A stretch of DNA of 64,000 nucleotides, from NCBI RefSeq assembly GCF_004770765.1, contig NZ_RQFK01000014.1, positions 1 through 64,000 on the forward strand, written 5' to 3'. Of this stretch, positions 48,041 to 57,359 are shown piece after piece. The DNA is from Leptospira noumeaensis (lineage in GTDB: Bacteria; Spirochaetota; Leptospiria; Leptospirales; Leptospiraceae). The position numbers and the translations under genes were made by a program. Within the stretch, counting starts at the first letter, position 1, and the number at the start of each line of letters is the position of its first letter. The notes beneath the pieces were generated by a model. That model saw nothing but the letters and a program-made list of their open reading frames with translations, had not been told where the DNA came from and ran no database searches.

Positions 48041-48085
48041 TCTAAACTACCCCCCATTTGGGACGGATATTCTAGCCGATTTCTA

Positions 48086-48634
48086 CTAATTTTCTTTTAA
48101 TTTTTCTGCGACTTCTTTTAATTTTTCGGAAAGATCGCCAAGTGTGGCCTTATTTTCTTCCAAAATGGATTGGCTGAATTTTTCCAAATCTCTTTGGATT
48201 TGTTCCTTTTTTTCACTGGCCCGAGAGGCCATTTTGCGTAATAAATCTTCTCGGTAATGGCTAAAATCTGCTTCTTTGAGTTCGCCTAGTTCTACCATAG
48301 AATTTACAATTTTTTCTAGCCGTTCTGAGGTGAGGTAGTTGGCTCCAATACCCCCGAGAATCAATCGTTCAAAAAGTCCGGAAACATCCCGACCAGTTTC
48401 ACGGATGAGAGAGGTTAACATAAAGTTTGAAAAATCTTCGTTCCTTTGTCCAAGACTCACCTTTAGAAAAGTTTGGCCCAAAATTTTAGGAGTGATGTCT
48501 TCTCCTGTCATATTGTCTTGGACTTTGATTTCTTCTCCCCCAATGATCATCTTAGCCACATCTTCTAATGTGATTGTGGAACTAGTTTCTGGATCATAAA
48601 GTCTACGGTTTGCATATCGTTTAAGGAGCTTCAT
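48086..48634 (-). CDS. PhaR-like polyhydroxyalkanoate regulator
   Basis: The first 60 residues are the PHA-accumulation-regulator DNA-binding domain ([36 protein letters not shown]). The last 60 are charged and predicted coiled coil ([31 protein letters not shown]). In PHA producers such proteins repress phasin and granule genes. No PHA synthase or phasin is in this window, so the target here is unknown. Confidence 0.83.
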   Translation of the reverse strand: MKLLKRYANRRLYDPETSSTITLEDVAKMIIGGEEIKVQDNMTGEDITPKILGQTFLKVSLGQRNEDFSNFMLTSLIRETGRDVSGLFERLILGGIGANYLTSERLEKIVNSMVELGELKEADFSHYREDLLRKMASRASEKKEQIQRDLEKFSQSILEENKATLGDLSEKLKEVAEKLKEN

Positions 48635-48692
48635 CGGAGATGCTTTTTAAAATGACTTTCAAGCCTGGGGGGTCAACTAAAATACAATCGTA

Positions 48693-49556
48693 ATGGACTC
48701 TCTATTCGGTGCTGTTTTGACACAACTTCCGGAGCTTGAAAAAAACCTCCTCGTCTCATGGTTAGAAGTCCAAGGATTCGTCATAAAAGAATGTACACAG
48801 AAAACTTGGAAAGACCATTCAGATTCCCTTCGTCTTTTTTCCAAACCAACACCAGAAATTGCAAAAGAGTTATTGGACTGGAGCATTGAACCAATATTAT
48901 GCGGCAATTTTACAACGGCAGAAAAAGAAAAATATAAAGATATGGGTGTTTCCTTATTATGGGAGAAACTATATACAGAAATCCATACTTTCCCTTCTAA
49001 AACCTTACCTTTGTCAAAATTGACTTGGGTTGTTTACACAAAAGACCAAAACCTAGACAAACATCTGTCAGTATTTTTAAAGGCAATGGGACAAACTGTA
49101 TTTACCGAAGGTAATTTGGAATTTCTAATCAAAAGAATCCAAACTGGGCCTTGCCATTTTCTCATTTTGGATTGGGATGTCATTGATCCAAGAATCACCG
49201 TTCCTGGACTTACAAAACTAAAAAGTGAAAAACAGTTTTTATCTCTTGGAATCAAAGATTTTATGAAAGAACATCTTTACCGGGATTTAAAAACAGGGAT
49301 TGGAACCATATCTGAAGTTTTAGTATCTAAATCAGATTTTTGGCAAGTGTTACTCCAAAGTTTTCCACTCACAGAAGAATCAAAAAATGAGTATGGATGG
49401 AAAGAAACACAGAAACCTATTTCGAAACTTCAGTTTACATTTCAGGAAAAACATATCCCGATAGGAATGGCACTTGTCGAGTCAACGGATATAAAGATGA
49501 TACAAACCCATCCGCAAATCCAAAACATTCTAGATTTATTTCGTTGGTTTACTTAA
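48693..49556 (+). CDS. protein of unknown function
   Basis: The 287 residues show no signal peptide or membrane helix. The middle part (WVVYTKDQNLDKHLSVFLKA, CHFLILDWDVIDP) is faintly like a degenerate receiver or Rossmann-type domain, but no phospho-acceptor set can be defined. I do not recognise the family. It is divergent from the PhaR-like gene and convergent with the next gene, seven bases apart. Confidence 0.65.
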   Translation: MDSLFGAVLTQLPELEKNLLVSWLEVQGFVIKECTQKTWKDHSDSLRLFSKPTPEIAKELLDWSIEPILCGNFTTAEKEKYKDMGVSLLWEKLYTEIHTFPSKTLPLSKLTWVVYTKDQNLDKHLSVFLKAMGQTVFTEGNLEFLIKRIQTGPCHFLILDWDVIDPRITVPGLTKLKSEKQFLSLGIKDFMKEHLYRDLKTGIGTISEVLVSKSDFWQVLLQSFPLTEESKNEYGWKETQKPISKLQFTFQEKHIPIGMALVESTDIKMIQTHPQIQNILDLFRWFT

Positions 49557-49563
49557 AGTCAGT

Positions 49564-50337
49564 TCATTCAAAAAGTAACATATCATCACTGGAAAGTTCT
49601 CCCGCACCTCGGTTCGGGAAAGCTTGTTCAAAAAAGAGAGCTGCAAGTAAATCGAAGTCTTCGTCTTCTTCGCGATTTTCCAATTCCCAATGTTCATTTC
49701 TACGTTTAATGAGGAGTGATACAGTGGCATCTTCCAAAGCAAATTCGATTTTCAGTCGATTTAAGGTGCGAATGAAAAAGTTTAAATTATAAATTACATA
49801 ATCTCTAAAGTAAGTAAGTCCTGCTATGGTTGGTTCGTATTTCAAAAGTGCTTCTGTTAAATAACAGGCAGTTTTTAAATCTTCCGTTGCCCCTGTTTCT
49901 TTATAGGCTTTAAAAATATGATGAATCGTTTCATGCATAGACATTGTAGAATGGTAGGAGTCTTCGATGAGTCTTATGGCTTCTGGATGAGATTCCATAT
50001 AAGCAAATACATCTACGATTTCACGACTGGCCGCAGCTCGTTTTCTCTCGGCATCACTCGGATCGTCAGTGATTTTAGGATCAACAAGAAGGATAAAAAG
50101 ATATTTAGTTTCAAAAGCAAATCTAGATTCTTTGGGAATATAGTATTCGATCCAAATGGGTTCTTTGTAGTAGTCGAGTGATTCTTGGAAACTGAGTTCC
50201 GGTGTGACTTTGAGAGATTTGAGTTTTTTAACGTCATCAGTGATGACTTTCTTTCCTTCAACCCGAGTTTTACTGCGTTTGATTTGTCGGAGTTCCGACT
50301 TGTTCAAAAGCGGTTTGGGTTTGAAGGAAGAATCCAT
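49564..50337 (-). CDS. protein of unknown function
   Basis: Cytoplasmic-looking protein of 257 residues, basic at the N-terminus (KSELRQIKRSKTRVEGKK) and strongly acidic at the C-terminus (ENREEDEDFDLLAALFFEQ, SSDDMLLFE). The middle is helical (HSTMSMHETIHHIFKAY, TACYLTEALLKYEP). No catalytic motif recognised. It is the last gene of the minus-strand run that starts with trkH, 17 bases after the thioredoxin-like gene. Confidence 0.65.
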   Translation of the reverse strand: MDSSFKPKPLLNKSELRQIKRSKTRVEGKKVITDDVKKLKSLKVTPELSFQESLDYYKEPIWIEYYIPKESRFAFETKYLFILLVDPKITDDPSDAERKRAAASREIVDVFAYMESHPEAIRLIEDSYHSTMSMHETIHHIFKAYKETGATEDLKTACYLTEALLKYEPTIAGLTYFRDYVIYNLNFFIRTLNRLKIEFALEDATVSLLIKRRNEHWELENREEDEDFDLLAALFFEQAFPNRGAGELSSDDMLLFE

Positions 50338-50354
50338 ATTATATCATCGACAGT

Positions 50355-50864
50355 TTAGAAAAACCGCAAAAGAAAAGTACGGAGCCAAAATCCAATGGGA
50401 CTAAGGATTCCTGTATCTGAAAAAACAACCTTTCCTTCTTCATTTAAAAAAACAGTCGTGGGATAGGCCGAAATTCTCCATTCCTTTAACATTCGGTAGT
50501 TCGCAGCATAGATCGGATGTTTGGCTTCCGGAGTGAGTTTTGTCATAACCTCTTTGGTTTCTTCGGAATCTTCTGCTTCTAGGACGGAAAGGAAAATGGT
50601 GGATTTTGGTAAAAAACTTAAATTGGCATCGAGTATGGGTGCGTAGGCCTTACAGATCGTACACCAAGTGGCCCAAAAATAAACCACCTTGGGATGTCCC
50701 TTCCAGGAATTGGCTTCCGTGGGTGTGGTTGCCAGTACTTCAATGGGAACCCCTGGTCTTGTGTCCCTACCCTTAAAGTAAGCAAAACAAAGGGTGGTCG
50801 AAAAAAAGAAAACAAAGGCGGAGACCACCTTCCATCCATAGGGTAATTGCTTCCAAATTTTCAT
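50355..50864 (-). CDS. TlpA/ResA-like membrane-anchored thioredoxin
   Basis: The 169 residues have one N-terminal helix (VVSAFVFFFSTTLCFAYF), then a thioredoxin fold with VVYFWATWCTICKAYAP (redox pair CTIC) and the cis-proline segment SAYPTTVFLNEEGKVVF. It is probably tethered to the inner membrane and faces the periplasm, reducing disulfides, for example in cytochrome maturation. Partner unknown. It follows the prenyltransferase gene by six bases. Confidence 0.87.
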   Translation of the reverse strand: MKIWKQLPYGWKVVSAFVFFFSTTLCFAYFKGRDTRPGVPIEVLATTPTEANSWKGHPKVVYFWATWCTICKAYAPILDANLSFLPKSTIFLSVLEAEDSEETKEVMTKLTPEAKHPIYAANYRMLKEWRISAYPTTVFLNEEGKVVFSDTGILSPIGFWLRTFLLRFF

Positions 50865-50870
50865 AGTCTC

Positions 50871-51770
50871 TTAATGTAAGACTGGTGGTTGGCCTGATAT
50901 GTTCCCAAACATTAAAAATAAGATGAGAAGCAACCAAATAAACCCAGAGATAAGGACACTAACATCGGTGAGAATGGCTTTGGTTGGGTTATGACCCATG
51001 TTCTTTATATAAATGATATAGAGCGAACGAAAGACCGCATACACAACAACCGGAACCGTATAAACCATATAAGGAGTTCCTAAACTTTTTGCGGTTTCAG
51101 GACTCACGGTATACATCACGTAACTAACGAGTGTGAGTGTAGCAACAACAGCCATCATCAAATCCAAAAACTCAATAGAATATTCTTCTAGAATTTTTCT
51201 GTGTTTGCCTGCATCCGTTTTTAGGATGTTGATTTCTCCTCTACGTTTGGAAAATCCCCAAAACAGAGCCAACATAAATGTACAAAGTAATAACCAATGA
51301 GAAAACTCCACTCCAATGACTACAGCGCCAGCGATGGCACGTAACACAAAGCCGATCGAAATACTCATTACATCCAAAATCACAATATGTTTTAAAACTT
51401 TGCTGTATAACATATTAAAAAGGAGATAGAAGATGGTGAGGTAGAAAAATACAGGAGAAAGTTTGTAAGCTCCAATGAGTGCCACAGGTAAAATCACACC
51501 GGTAATGGCTAGAGCAATCCCAGAATCTAGTTCCCCACTCGCCAGTGGTCTATGTTTTTTTTCTGGATGGGTTGCGTCTTCTTTTTGGTCTAAAAAATCA
51601 TTAAACACATATTGGCAACTAGCCACGAGCGAAAAACAAAGAAAGGCCAAACAAACTTTTGTTAGTGATGGAAGTTCAAATATTTTTTTCGAAAAAATTA
51701 AGCCAGCAAATAGGATCACGTTTTTGATCCACTGGGGAACTCGCATTAGTTTGAGATATAGATAGATCAT
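50871..51770 (-). CDS. UbiA-family prenyltransferase, DPPR-synthase-like
   Basis: An integral membrane enzyme of 299 residues with about nine helices. The first aspartate-rich region, NDFLDQKEDATHPEKKHRPL followed by ASG, carries the HPxKxxRP pattern seen in decaprenyl-phosphate phosphoribosyltransferases (the arabinose-donor pathway of mycobacteria) rather than quinone enzymes. The second region includes GFSKRRGEI. I infer transfer of a phosphoribosyl group to polyprenyl phosphate for a cell-envelope sugar; no epimerase partner is visible. The ATG overlaps the upstream gene by four bases. Confidence 0.8.
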   Translation of the reverse strand: MIYLYLKLMRVPQWIKNVILFAGLIFSKKIFELPSLTKVCLAFLCFSLVASCQYVFNDFLDQKEDATHPEKKHRPLASGELDSGIALAITGVILPVALIGAYKLSPVFFYLTIFYLLFNMLYSKVLKHIVILDVMSISIGFVLRAIAGAVVIGVEFSHWLLLCTFMLALFWGFSKRRGEINILKTDAGKHRKILEEYSIEFLDLMMAVVATLTLVSYVMYTVSPETAKSLGTPYMVYTVPVVVYAVFRSLYIIYIKNMGHNPTKAILTDVSVLISGFIWLLLILFLMFGNISGQPPVLH

Positions 51771-52801
51771 TTTTTCTTCACTTTATGGGCTTCAATGTAT
51801 TTCATTTTGAACTGAATTTTTTTTGCATCATTTAGAGTTGGGAATACCAGTTGGATTTGAGGATCAGACCCTGTGGTAATCATTTCCACAATTTCACCTG
51901 GGGATTGTTTACCAGCAGTTTTAATGTCGATAATTTTCAAAAAATCTTGGTAATCTTCAGGGAGTAAATTAGGACTCACAACTATTTTTTTAAAATAGAT
52001 TTCCTTACCTTGGGAATCAAAGATCCTAATTTGATCCAAAACAAAATGAATCCCTCTTTGTTCGAGAGGATCAATCCGAAGGCCTCCAAAATTGGACATG
52101 GATTCGTTAAGTTCAAATTGGAACTCCACCCAATTACCAATATCTTTTTTCAGAACTGGTAATGAAACCATCCTTGCTTCGGAAGTTTCAGGTTTATCCT
52201 TATTCACAAAGGTAAAAATTTTGATACTTTGGTCTTTCAACACTGGATATTTGTATTGGTAATAAAGGTATCCGAAAAGACTGAGAGATAAAACAACACT
52301 TAAAAAAATAATTCGGATTTGTTTGATCCGCTGAAACCGGTCGAGGGCAGTCGTATAACGCGCCTTAAAATCTTTTTTGGATTCTTCTAAAAGAAATTCA
52401 TAAGTATCAAGGGCATAAGAAAAGTATTCATCCAGTTCCTTACCTGAAAGTTCTGCTAGTTTTCCGAAGGACTCTAAAAACCGAAATGGTTTGAATTTTT
52501 TCTCTGATTCTGGGATGGAAAAATGCGAAAGATCTTCCCCAAATGGAATTTCTTTTTGGTCAGTTCTTGTCAGTTGAAAGTTTACGAGGTCATAAGTTAG
52601 GTAACGAAATAGAAGTTTGGCATCCTCCCATTTGTCACTCGCCATAAGAAGTTCTATGGATTCCAATCGGGACTCGAGTAAAGATAACCCTTTTTTTTGA
52701 GATTCTTTTCCCTTCTCTAATTCAAGTTCAGACGTAGATAAAACCGGGCTCTTCCAGGTGGAAAACAATAGATTTCGAATGCTTAATTTCACAAATACCA
52801 A
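51767..52801 (-). CDS. single-pass membrane protein, unknown function
   Basis: The 344 residues comprise a helical, probably cytoplasmic N-terminal half, one membrane helix near 185 (IIFLSVVLSLSLFGYLYY) and a beta-rich C-terminal half (WVEFQFELNESMSNFGGLRI, IHFVLDQIRIFDSQGKEI) that looks like a carbohydrate-binding-type jelly roll facing the periplasm. That assignment is inference. The TTG start has AGGGAAGA just before it; a GTG at 52792 is an alternative. It is coupled to the prenyltransferase gene. Confidence 0.7.
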   Translation of the reverse strand: MVFVKLSIRNLLFSTWKSPVLSTSELELEKGKESQKKGLSLLESRLESIELLMASDKWEDAKLLFRYLTYDLVNFQLTRTDQKEIPFGEDLSHFSIPESEKKFKPFRFLESFGKLAELSGKELDEYFSYALDTYEFLLEESKKDFKARYTTALDRFQRIKQIRIIFLSVVLSLSLFGYLYYQYKYPVLKDQSIKIFTFVNKDKPETSEARMVSLPVLKKDIGNWVEFQFELNESMSNFGGLRIDPLEQRGIHFVLDQIRIFDSQGKEIYFKKIVVSPNLLPEDYQDFLKIIDIKTAGKQSPGEIVEMITTGSDPQIQLVFPTLNDAKKIQFKMKYIEAHKVKKK

Positions 52802-52846
52802 GTCTTCCCTATCCTCAAAATACTAAAACTGATTTTTATCTGGATT

Positions 52847-54373
52847 CTAACCGACTTGGATTTTCACACCATCGTCGACAGTTCCCATTTTTGGAACCCC
52901 AGAGTGACCCGTGGCTGCGATGAGAACCGTAAAAATCCCAACTCGTCCCACATACATCACAGCAGCATAAAATAACTTTTCAATGTCCCCCAGTTGGGAT
53001 GTTAAGTTCAAACTAAAACCAACCGTGGAAAAAGAGGAGATAAGTTCAAAAAAAATCACATGGAGAGAATGTTGGTTTTGATCCAAAATCCCGAGAAAAA
53101 TAAAGATAAATGCCAAAGCGATGGTAGCTAAAAAGTAAACACGGATGGCAACGGCCACAGAGTTTTTGGAAACTATTTCACCAAACAACATTACCGGTTT
53201 TGAGGGTTGAATCACATTTTTTAAGTAAGCCAGTAACAATACAAACGTAGTAATTTTAATACCACCGGCGGTTCCTTGAGGACCACCTCCAATAAACATT
53301 AATACAGTAATGATAATGACAGTGGCATCATTCAAATGACCTAAATCCATTGTTGAAAATCCAGCCGTACGAGAACATACCGACATAAAAAAGGCATTAG
53401 ATATTTTATCGACAAAAGCTAACTCGTGGAAGGTATGAGGATTAAACCGTTCTAAAAAATAAATCCCTACAAAACCAAACAAAAGCAAGGCGAAAGAACC
53501 ATAAACCAAAACTTTCGATTGGATCCTTGTGGTTTCCCCACGTAAATGTTTGTTATAATCACCCAACCGGTTTTCTAAAAATGCAGAAAACTGAGCAGGA
53601 AGTAATAAAAGCCTAGGAACATTACCAGTTTTTAAGGCTTTTTCCATCATCAAAGTTTCAGCCATTACTTCTATCCGGTAAACAATCCGCACAAATACTG
53701 TGAGGAGAAATTTTTCTAAAAGAATGATCACGGGAAATCCAATCCCTCCAAAGATCACAAGACCCGAAACGATGTACAACGAAAATGGATCTAACCTTAA
53801 GGCACTGAGATCATCTGTGATAGAAAACCCCGCGTTATTAAAAGAAGAGATGGCAGTGAAAAGAGAAAAGAACCAACGACTGTTACCTTCCTCCACTCCT
53901 TCCGGCATATGGAGATAGAGCCCGATGGCTCCGAGTATTTCTAACGAAAAAGATATATTGATAATGGAAAGTAACATCCGATTGACTTCGTTTGTGGCAA
54001 GAGATTCTGTCTCCGCTTGGGTATCAATGGCTGCTCCCACAAAGGCATTGAAACGAGCGTTCCGCGAAATCCCCTGGGTGATGAGAAAGCCAACAATCAC
54101 CGTAAAACTGATGATCCCAAGTCCACCCAGTTGGATGAGAAAAAGCATAATCCAATGGGTGGAATGTTCCAGTCCCGAAAGGCGGACGGGAGAGAGTCCT
54201 GTGACACAAATGGAGGAAGCGGAAAGGTAAAAACTATCCACATAGGAAAGTTCTCCCCTTTCAGAAATATAGAGGGCTAGGGATCCCAAAAGGATGGCCG
54301 CAAAAAAACCCAAACAAACCACTCGGGCAAAGGACAGTGTTCGAAAAAATCGATTGAATCGCGCTAGCGGCAT
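52847..54373 (-). CDS. TrkH/KtrB-type potassium uptake channel subunit
   Basis: The 508 residues have four repeated membrane-pore-membrane units. The selectivity-filter segments are ASSICVTGLSPV, SSFNNAGFSI, CSRTAGFSTM and SSFSTVGFSL, giving the expected glycine in each pore. The length fits KtrB/TrkH. The cytoplasmic regulatory ring protein (KtrA/TrkA) is not in this window. It leads the minus-strand operon and is divergent from fusA. Confidence 0.92.
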   Translation of the reverse strand: MPLARFNRFFRTLSFARVVCLGFFAAILLGSLALYISERGELSYVDSFYLSASSICVTGLSPVRLSGLEHSTHWIMLFLIQLGGLGIISFTVIVGFLITQGISRNARFNAFVGAAIDTQAETESLATNEVNRMLLSIINISFSLEILGAIGLYLHMPEGVEEGNSRWFFSLFTAISSFNNAGFSITDDLSALRLDPFSLYIVSGLVIFGGIGFPVIILLEKFLLTVFVRIVYRIEVMAETLMMEKALKTGNVPRLLLLPAQFSAFLENRLGDYNKHLRGETTRIQSKVLVYGSFALLLFGFVGIYFLERFNPHTFHELAFVDKISNAFFMSVCSRTAGFSTMDLGHLNDATVIIITVLMFIGGGPQGTAGGIKITTFVLLLAYLKNVIQPSKPVMLFGEIVSKNSVAVAIRVYFLATIALAFIFIFLGILDQNQHSLHVIFFELISSFSTVGFSLNLTSQLGDIEKLFYAAVMYVGRVGIFTVLIAATGHSGVPKMGTVDDGVKIQVG

Positions 54374-54499
54374 ATTCCCCTAATCTCTACTTTCTCCAGG
54401 ATTTTCCCTTTGACCAAAAATCCCAAGTACTTTACAAACGCGGTCGATTTCAGATTTTGGTAGAATCAATTCAACTTTAACCTTATTTTTGAGGAAAAT

Positions 54500-56617
54500 A
54501 TGACCTCTGCGACAGAAACAAAACGCGACCCCAAATTGGAAAGAATCCGTAACATCGGAATTTCCGCACACATTGACTCAGGGAAAACAACCCTTACAGA
54601 ACGTATTTTATTTTATACGAACAAAATTCACGCCATCCACGAAGTACGTGGTAAAGACGGTGTGGGTGCGACTATGGACAGTATGGATCTTGAAAGAGAA
54701 AGAGGGATCACTATCCAGTCGGCAGCAACTTATGCAACTTGGAAAGACATTACGATCAATATCATCGACACTCCGGGTCACGTTGACTTCACGATCGAAG
54801 TAGAACGATCCTTACGCGTACTTGACTCTGCGATTATGGTTCTTTGTGGGGTTGCGGGCGTTCAGTCTCAGTCCATCACTGTTGACCGTCAGATGAAACG
54901 TTATAGTGTTCCTCGTGTTGCTTTTATCAACAAACTCGACCGTACAGGTGCTAACCCATGGCGTGTGATCGAACAACTTCGTGAAAAACTCCACCTCAAT
55001 GCACATGCGGTACAACTTCCTATCGGACTCGAAAACGATCTGAAAGGGATTGTTGACCTAGTAGAGATGAAAGCGTATTATTTCGAAGGGCCAAACGGAC
55101 AAGATATCAAAATCACTGACATCCCTGATGAATTAAAAAACCAAGCTAACGAAAAACGTGAAGCTCTTCTTGATGCAGTTTCTCTTTTCAGTGATGAACT
55201 CACAGAAGAGATGTTAGAAGGTGCACCTACAGAAGCTCGAATCAGAGAAGCGATTCGTCGCGGTGTTCTTGCCCTTAAATTTGTTCCTGTATTTATGGGT
55301 TCTGCCTTTAAAAACAAAGGGGTTCAAAGACTTCTAGATGGAGTTGCTGATTACCTTGCATCTCCTTATGATGTAGAGAACAAAGCAAAAGAAATCGGAA
55401 ACGAAGAAAACGAATTCAACTTAGAATCAGATCCAGAAAAACCATTAGTTTGCCTCGCATTCAAACTAGAAGATGGTCGTTACGGTCAGTTAACTTACGT
55501 TCGTGTTTACCAAGGTAGACTTGAAAAAGGTATGACGATCTACAACTCTTCTAACAACAAACGCCATAACATTGGTCGTCTTGTTCGTATGCACTCAAAC
55601 GATATGGAAGATATTTCTAAGGCAGAAGCTGGGGATATCGTTGCTCTATTCGGTATCGATTGTGCCTCTGGGGATACATTCACTGATGGAAAAGCAAAAG
55701 TGACTATGGAGTCCATGTTCGTTCCAAATCCGGTGATCTCTCTTACCATTGAATGTAAAGAATCAAAACAACTTCCAAACCTTGCGAAGGCACTCAACCG
55801 ATTCACTAAGGAAGATCCTACCTTCCAAACAGAAATCGATAAAGAGTCTGGACAAACCATCATCAAAGGAATGGGAGAACTCCACCTCGAAGTTTATATC
55901 GAACGTATGAAACGGGAATACGGAGTGGATCTAGTCACGGGAGCACCGCAAGTAGCTTACCGTGAAACCATCACTAAGTCCGCAGAATTTGACTACACTC
56001 ATAAAAAACAAACTGGTGGTCAAGGTCAGTTCTCTCGTGTGGCTGGTTATATTGAACCGATCCCACAAGAAGAAGGAAAGGACTACGAATTCGTAGATAA
56101 AATCGTGGGTGGTTCCATCCCTCGCGAATACATCGGTTCTTGTGATAAGGGTTTCCGTTCTTGTTTAGAAAGAGGATCTCTCATTGGATTCCCTATCATT
56201 GGAGTTCGTTGTGTGATCAATGACGGTGCTTACCATGATGTGGATTCATCGGATATGGCCTTCCAAATTGGTGCTCGTTACGGGTTCCGCCAAGGATTTG
56301 GAAAAGCAGCTCCTATCATTCTCGAACCAATCATGAGAGTGGAAGTAGAAGGCCCAACTGAATTCCAAGGTGCGATCCTTGCTTCCGTAAACCAAAGACG
56401 TGGTATGATCTTAAACACAACCGAAGAAAATGGTTATGCTAAGATCGAAGCAGAAGTTCCTCTTGCTGACATGTTTGGTTACTCCACTGTTCTTCGTTCC
56501 TCTACTCAAGGAAAAGCAGAGTTTGCTATGGAATTTTCCAAGTATGCTCCTGTTCCAAGAAACGTGGCAGACGAACTGATGAAAAAATACAAGGTCAACA
56601 ACAAAGACGAAGAATAA
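54500..56617 (+). CDS. fusA: elongation factor G, mitochondrial-EFG1-like (spdEFG1 type)
   Basis: Ribosomal translocase GTPase of 705 residues. G1 is [18 protein letters not shown]; switch I carries [19 protein letters not shown] followed by ITIQSAAT; G3 is [20 protein letters not shown]4 is INKLDRTG. These segments resemble human mitochondrial EF-G1 more than the canonical bacterial EF-G (which reads HIDAGKTT and EQEQERGITI), so it belongs to the spirochaete/planctomycete spdEFG1 group. GAGGA precedes the ATG. A TTGACC at 54410-54415 with TACAAA 17 bases later may be the promoter. Confidence 0.93.
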   Translation: MTSATETKRDPKLERIRNIGISAHIDSGKTTLTERILFYTNKIHAIHEVRGKDGVGATMDSMDLERERGITIQSAATYATWKDITINIIDTPGHVDFTIEVERSLRVLDSAIMVLCGVAGVQSQSITVDRQMKRYSVPRVAFINKLDRTGANPWRVIEQLREKLHLNAHAVQLPIGLENDLKGIVDLVEMKAYYFEGPNGQDIKITDIPDELKNQANEKREALLDAVSLFSDELTEEMLEGAPTEARIREAIRRGVLALKFVPVFMGSAFKNKGVQRLLDGVADYLASPYDVENKAKEIGNEENEFNLESDPEKPLVCLAFKLEDGRYGQLTYVRVYQGRLEKGMTIYNSSNNKRHNIGRLVRMHSNDMEDISKAEAGDIVALFGIDCASGDTFTDGKAKVTMESMFVPNPVISLTIECKESKQLPNLAKALNRFTKEDPTFQTEIDKESGQTIIKGMGELHLEVYIERMKREYGVDLVTGAPQVAYRETITKSAEFDYTHKKQTGGQGQFSRVAGYIEPIPQEEGKDYEFVDKIVGGSIPREYIGSCDKGFRSCLERGSLIGFPIIGVRCVINDGAYHDVDSSDMAFQIGARYGFRQGFGKAAPIILEPIMRVEVEGPTEFQGAILASVNQRRGMILNTTEENGYAKIEAEVPLADMFGYSTVLRSSTQGKAEFAMEFSKYAPVPRNVADELMKKYKVNNKDEE

Positions 56618-56649
56618 TCATCATTTCTTCTCTTAGTTCTATCTTGGAA

Positions 56650-56673
56650 AAGGCGGGGGAACCCGCCTTTTTT
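56650..56673 (+). terminator. intrinsic terminator after fusA
   Basis: A perfect eight-pair stem AAGGCGGG / CCCGCCTT with a four-base loop is followed by a run of six T residues. It is 33 bases past the fusA stop and separates fusA from the next gene. Confidence 0.93.
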
Positions 56674-56720
56674 ATTGCCCTCTCTCTTTTAGCTGTCGAT
56701 ACATTTAGAAAGGACAGCGG

Positions 56721-57359
56721 ATGCGAAAACTTCGATTCTATCTAATTTTTTTAGGGTTCTTTCTTTTATCTCCAGTTTCCGCCAAACAAAGTCCAAAATC
56801 GGAAATCCCATCTTCTTACCGAGTGGTCAAAGGCGATTCCTGGTTTGGGATTGCTAGAAAATTCAAAATTTCCGCAGAAACCTTAGCCAAGTTAAATGGC
56901 CGCACCACCGCCGAAAACCTCTATGAAAAAGAGCTACTTCGGATTCCCAAAGGAAATGAAAAAATTTCAGTTTCACCCGAATCATTCATCAAAGAAAAAC
57001 CTTCCCACCCTTTGGATAAGAAAGAACGAATCACAAAGAAGTTTTCAGAACTCACTTACGATCCTCATAAAGGGATCCAATTTGCAAGGGGCACATCTTC
57101 TCTTGTACGTGCCAGTCTTCCTGGAAAAGTAGTACATGTAGATTATATGGATGGGTATGAAAACTTTGTAGTTCTAGAACACCAAAACGGACTCTATTCT
57201 GTTTATGGAAACTTGGAGCGAATCCAGGTCACAGAAGGCCAAGAGGTAAAGTCCAAAGACCGACTCGGAATTTTAGGAAAAGAAAAAGGCCTCTACTTCC
57301 AAGTGAACAAACAAAAACAGAGTTTAAACCCCGAACGAATTTTGGAGGGAGGAATTTAA
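56721..57359 (+). CDS. LysM and degenerate LytM (M23) domain protein
   Basis: The 212 residues have a signal peptide (FYLIFLGFFLLSPVSAK), a LysM peptidoglycan-binding repeat (YRVVKGDSWFGIARKFKI, LAKLNG, ELLRIPKG) and a C-terminal M23-like beta domain. The metal ligands of active M23 peptidases are missing: HxGID appears as HKGIQFA, the HG/HL element as YSVYGNLE, and HxH as LYFQV. It is therefore likely an inactive LytM factor that activates an amidase in division or separation, like EnvC/NlpD. The stop overlaps the amidohydrolase ATG. Confidence 0.82.
   Translation: MRKLRFYLIFLGFFLLSPVSAKQSPKSEIPSSYRVVKGDSWFGIARKFKISAETLAKLNGRTTAENLYEKELLRIPKGNEKISVSPESFIKEKPSHPLDKKERITKKFSELTYDPHKGIQFARGTSSLVRASLPGKVVHVDYMDGYENFVVLEHQNGLYSVYGNLERIQVTEGQEVKSKDRLGILGKEKGLYFQVNKQKQSLNPERILEGGI

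Noticed and set aside
54380..54571. Small minus-strand ORF over the fusA start
   Set aside because: It overlaps the well-supported fusA ribosome site and coding start and has no recognisable features.
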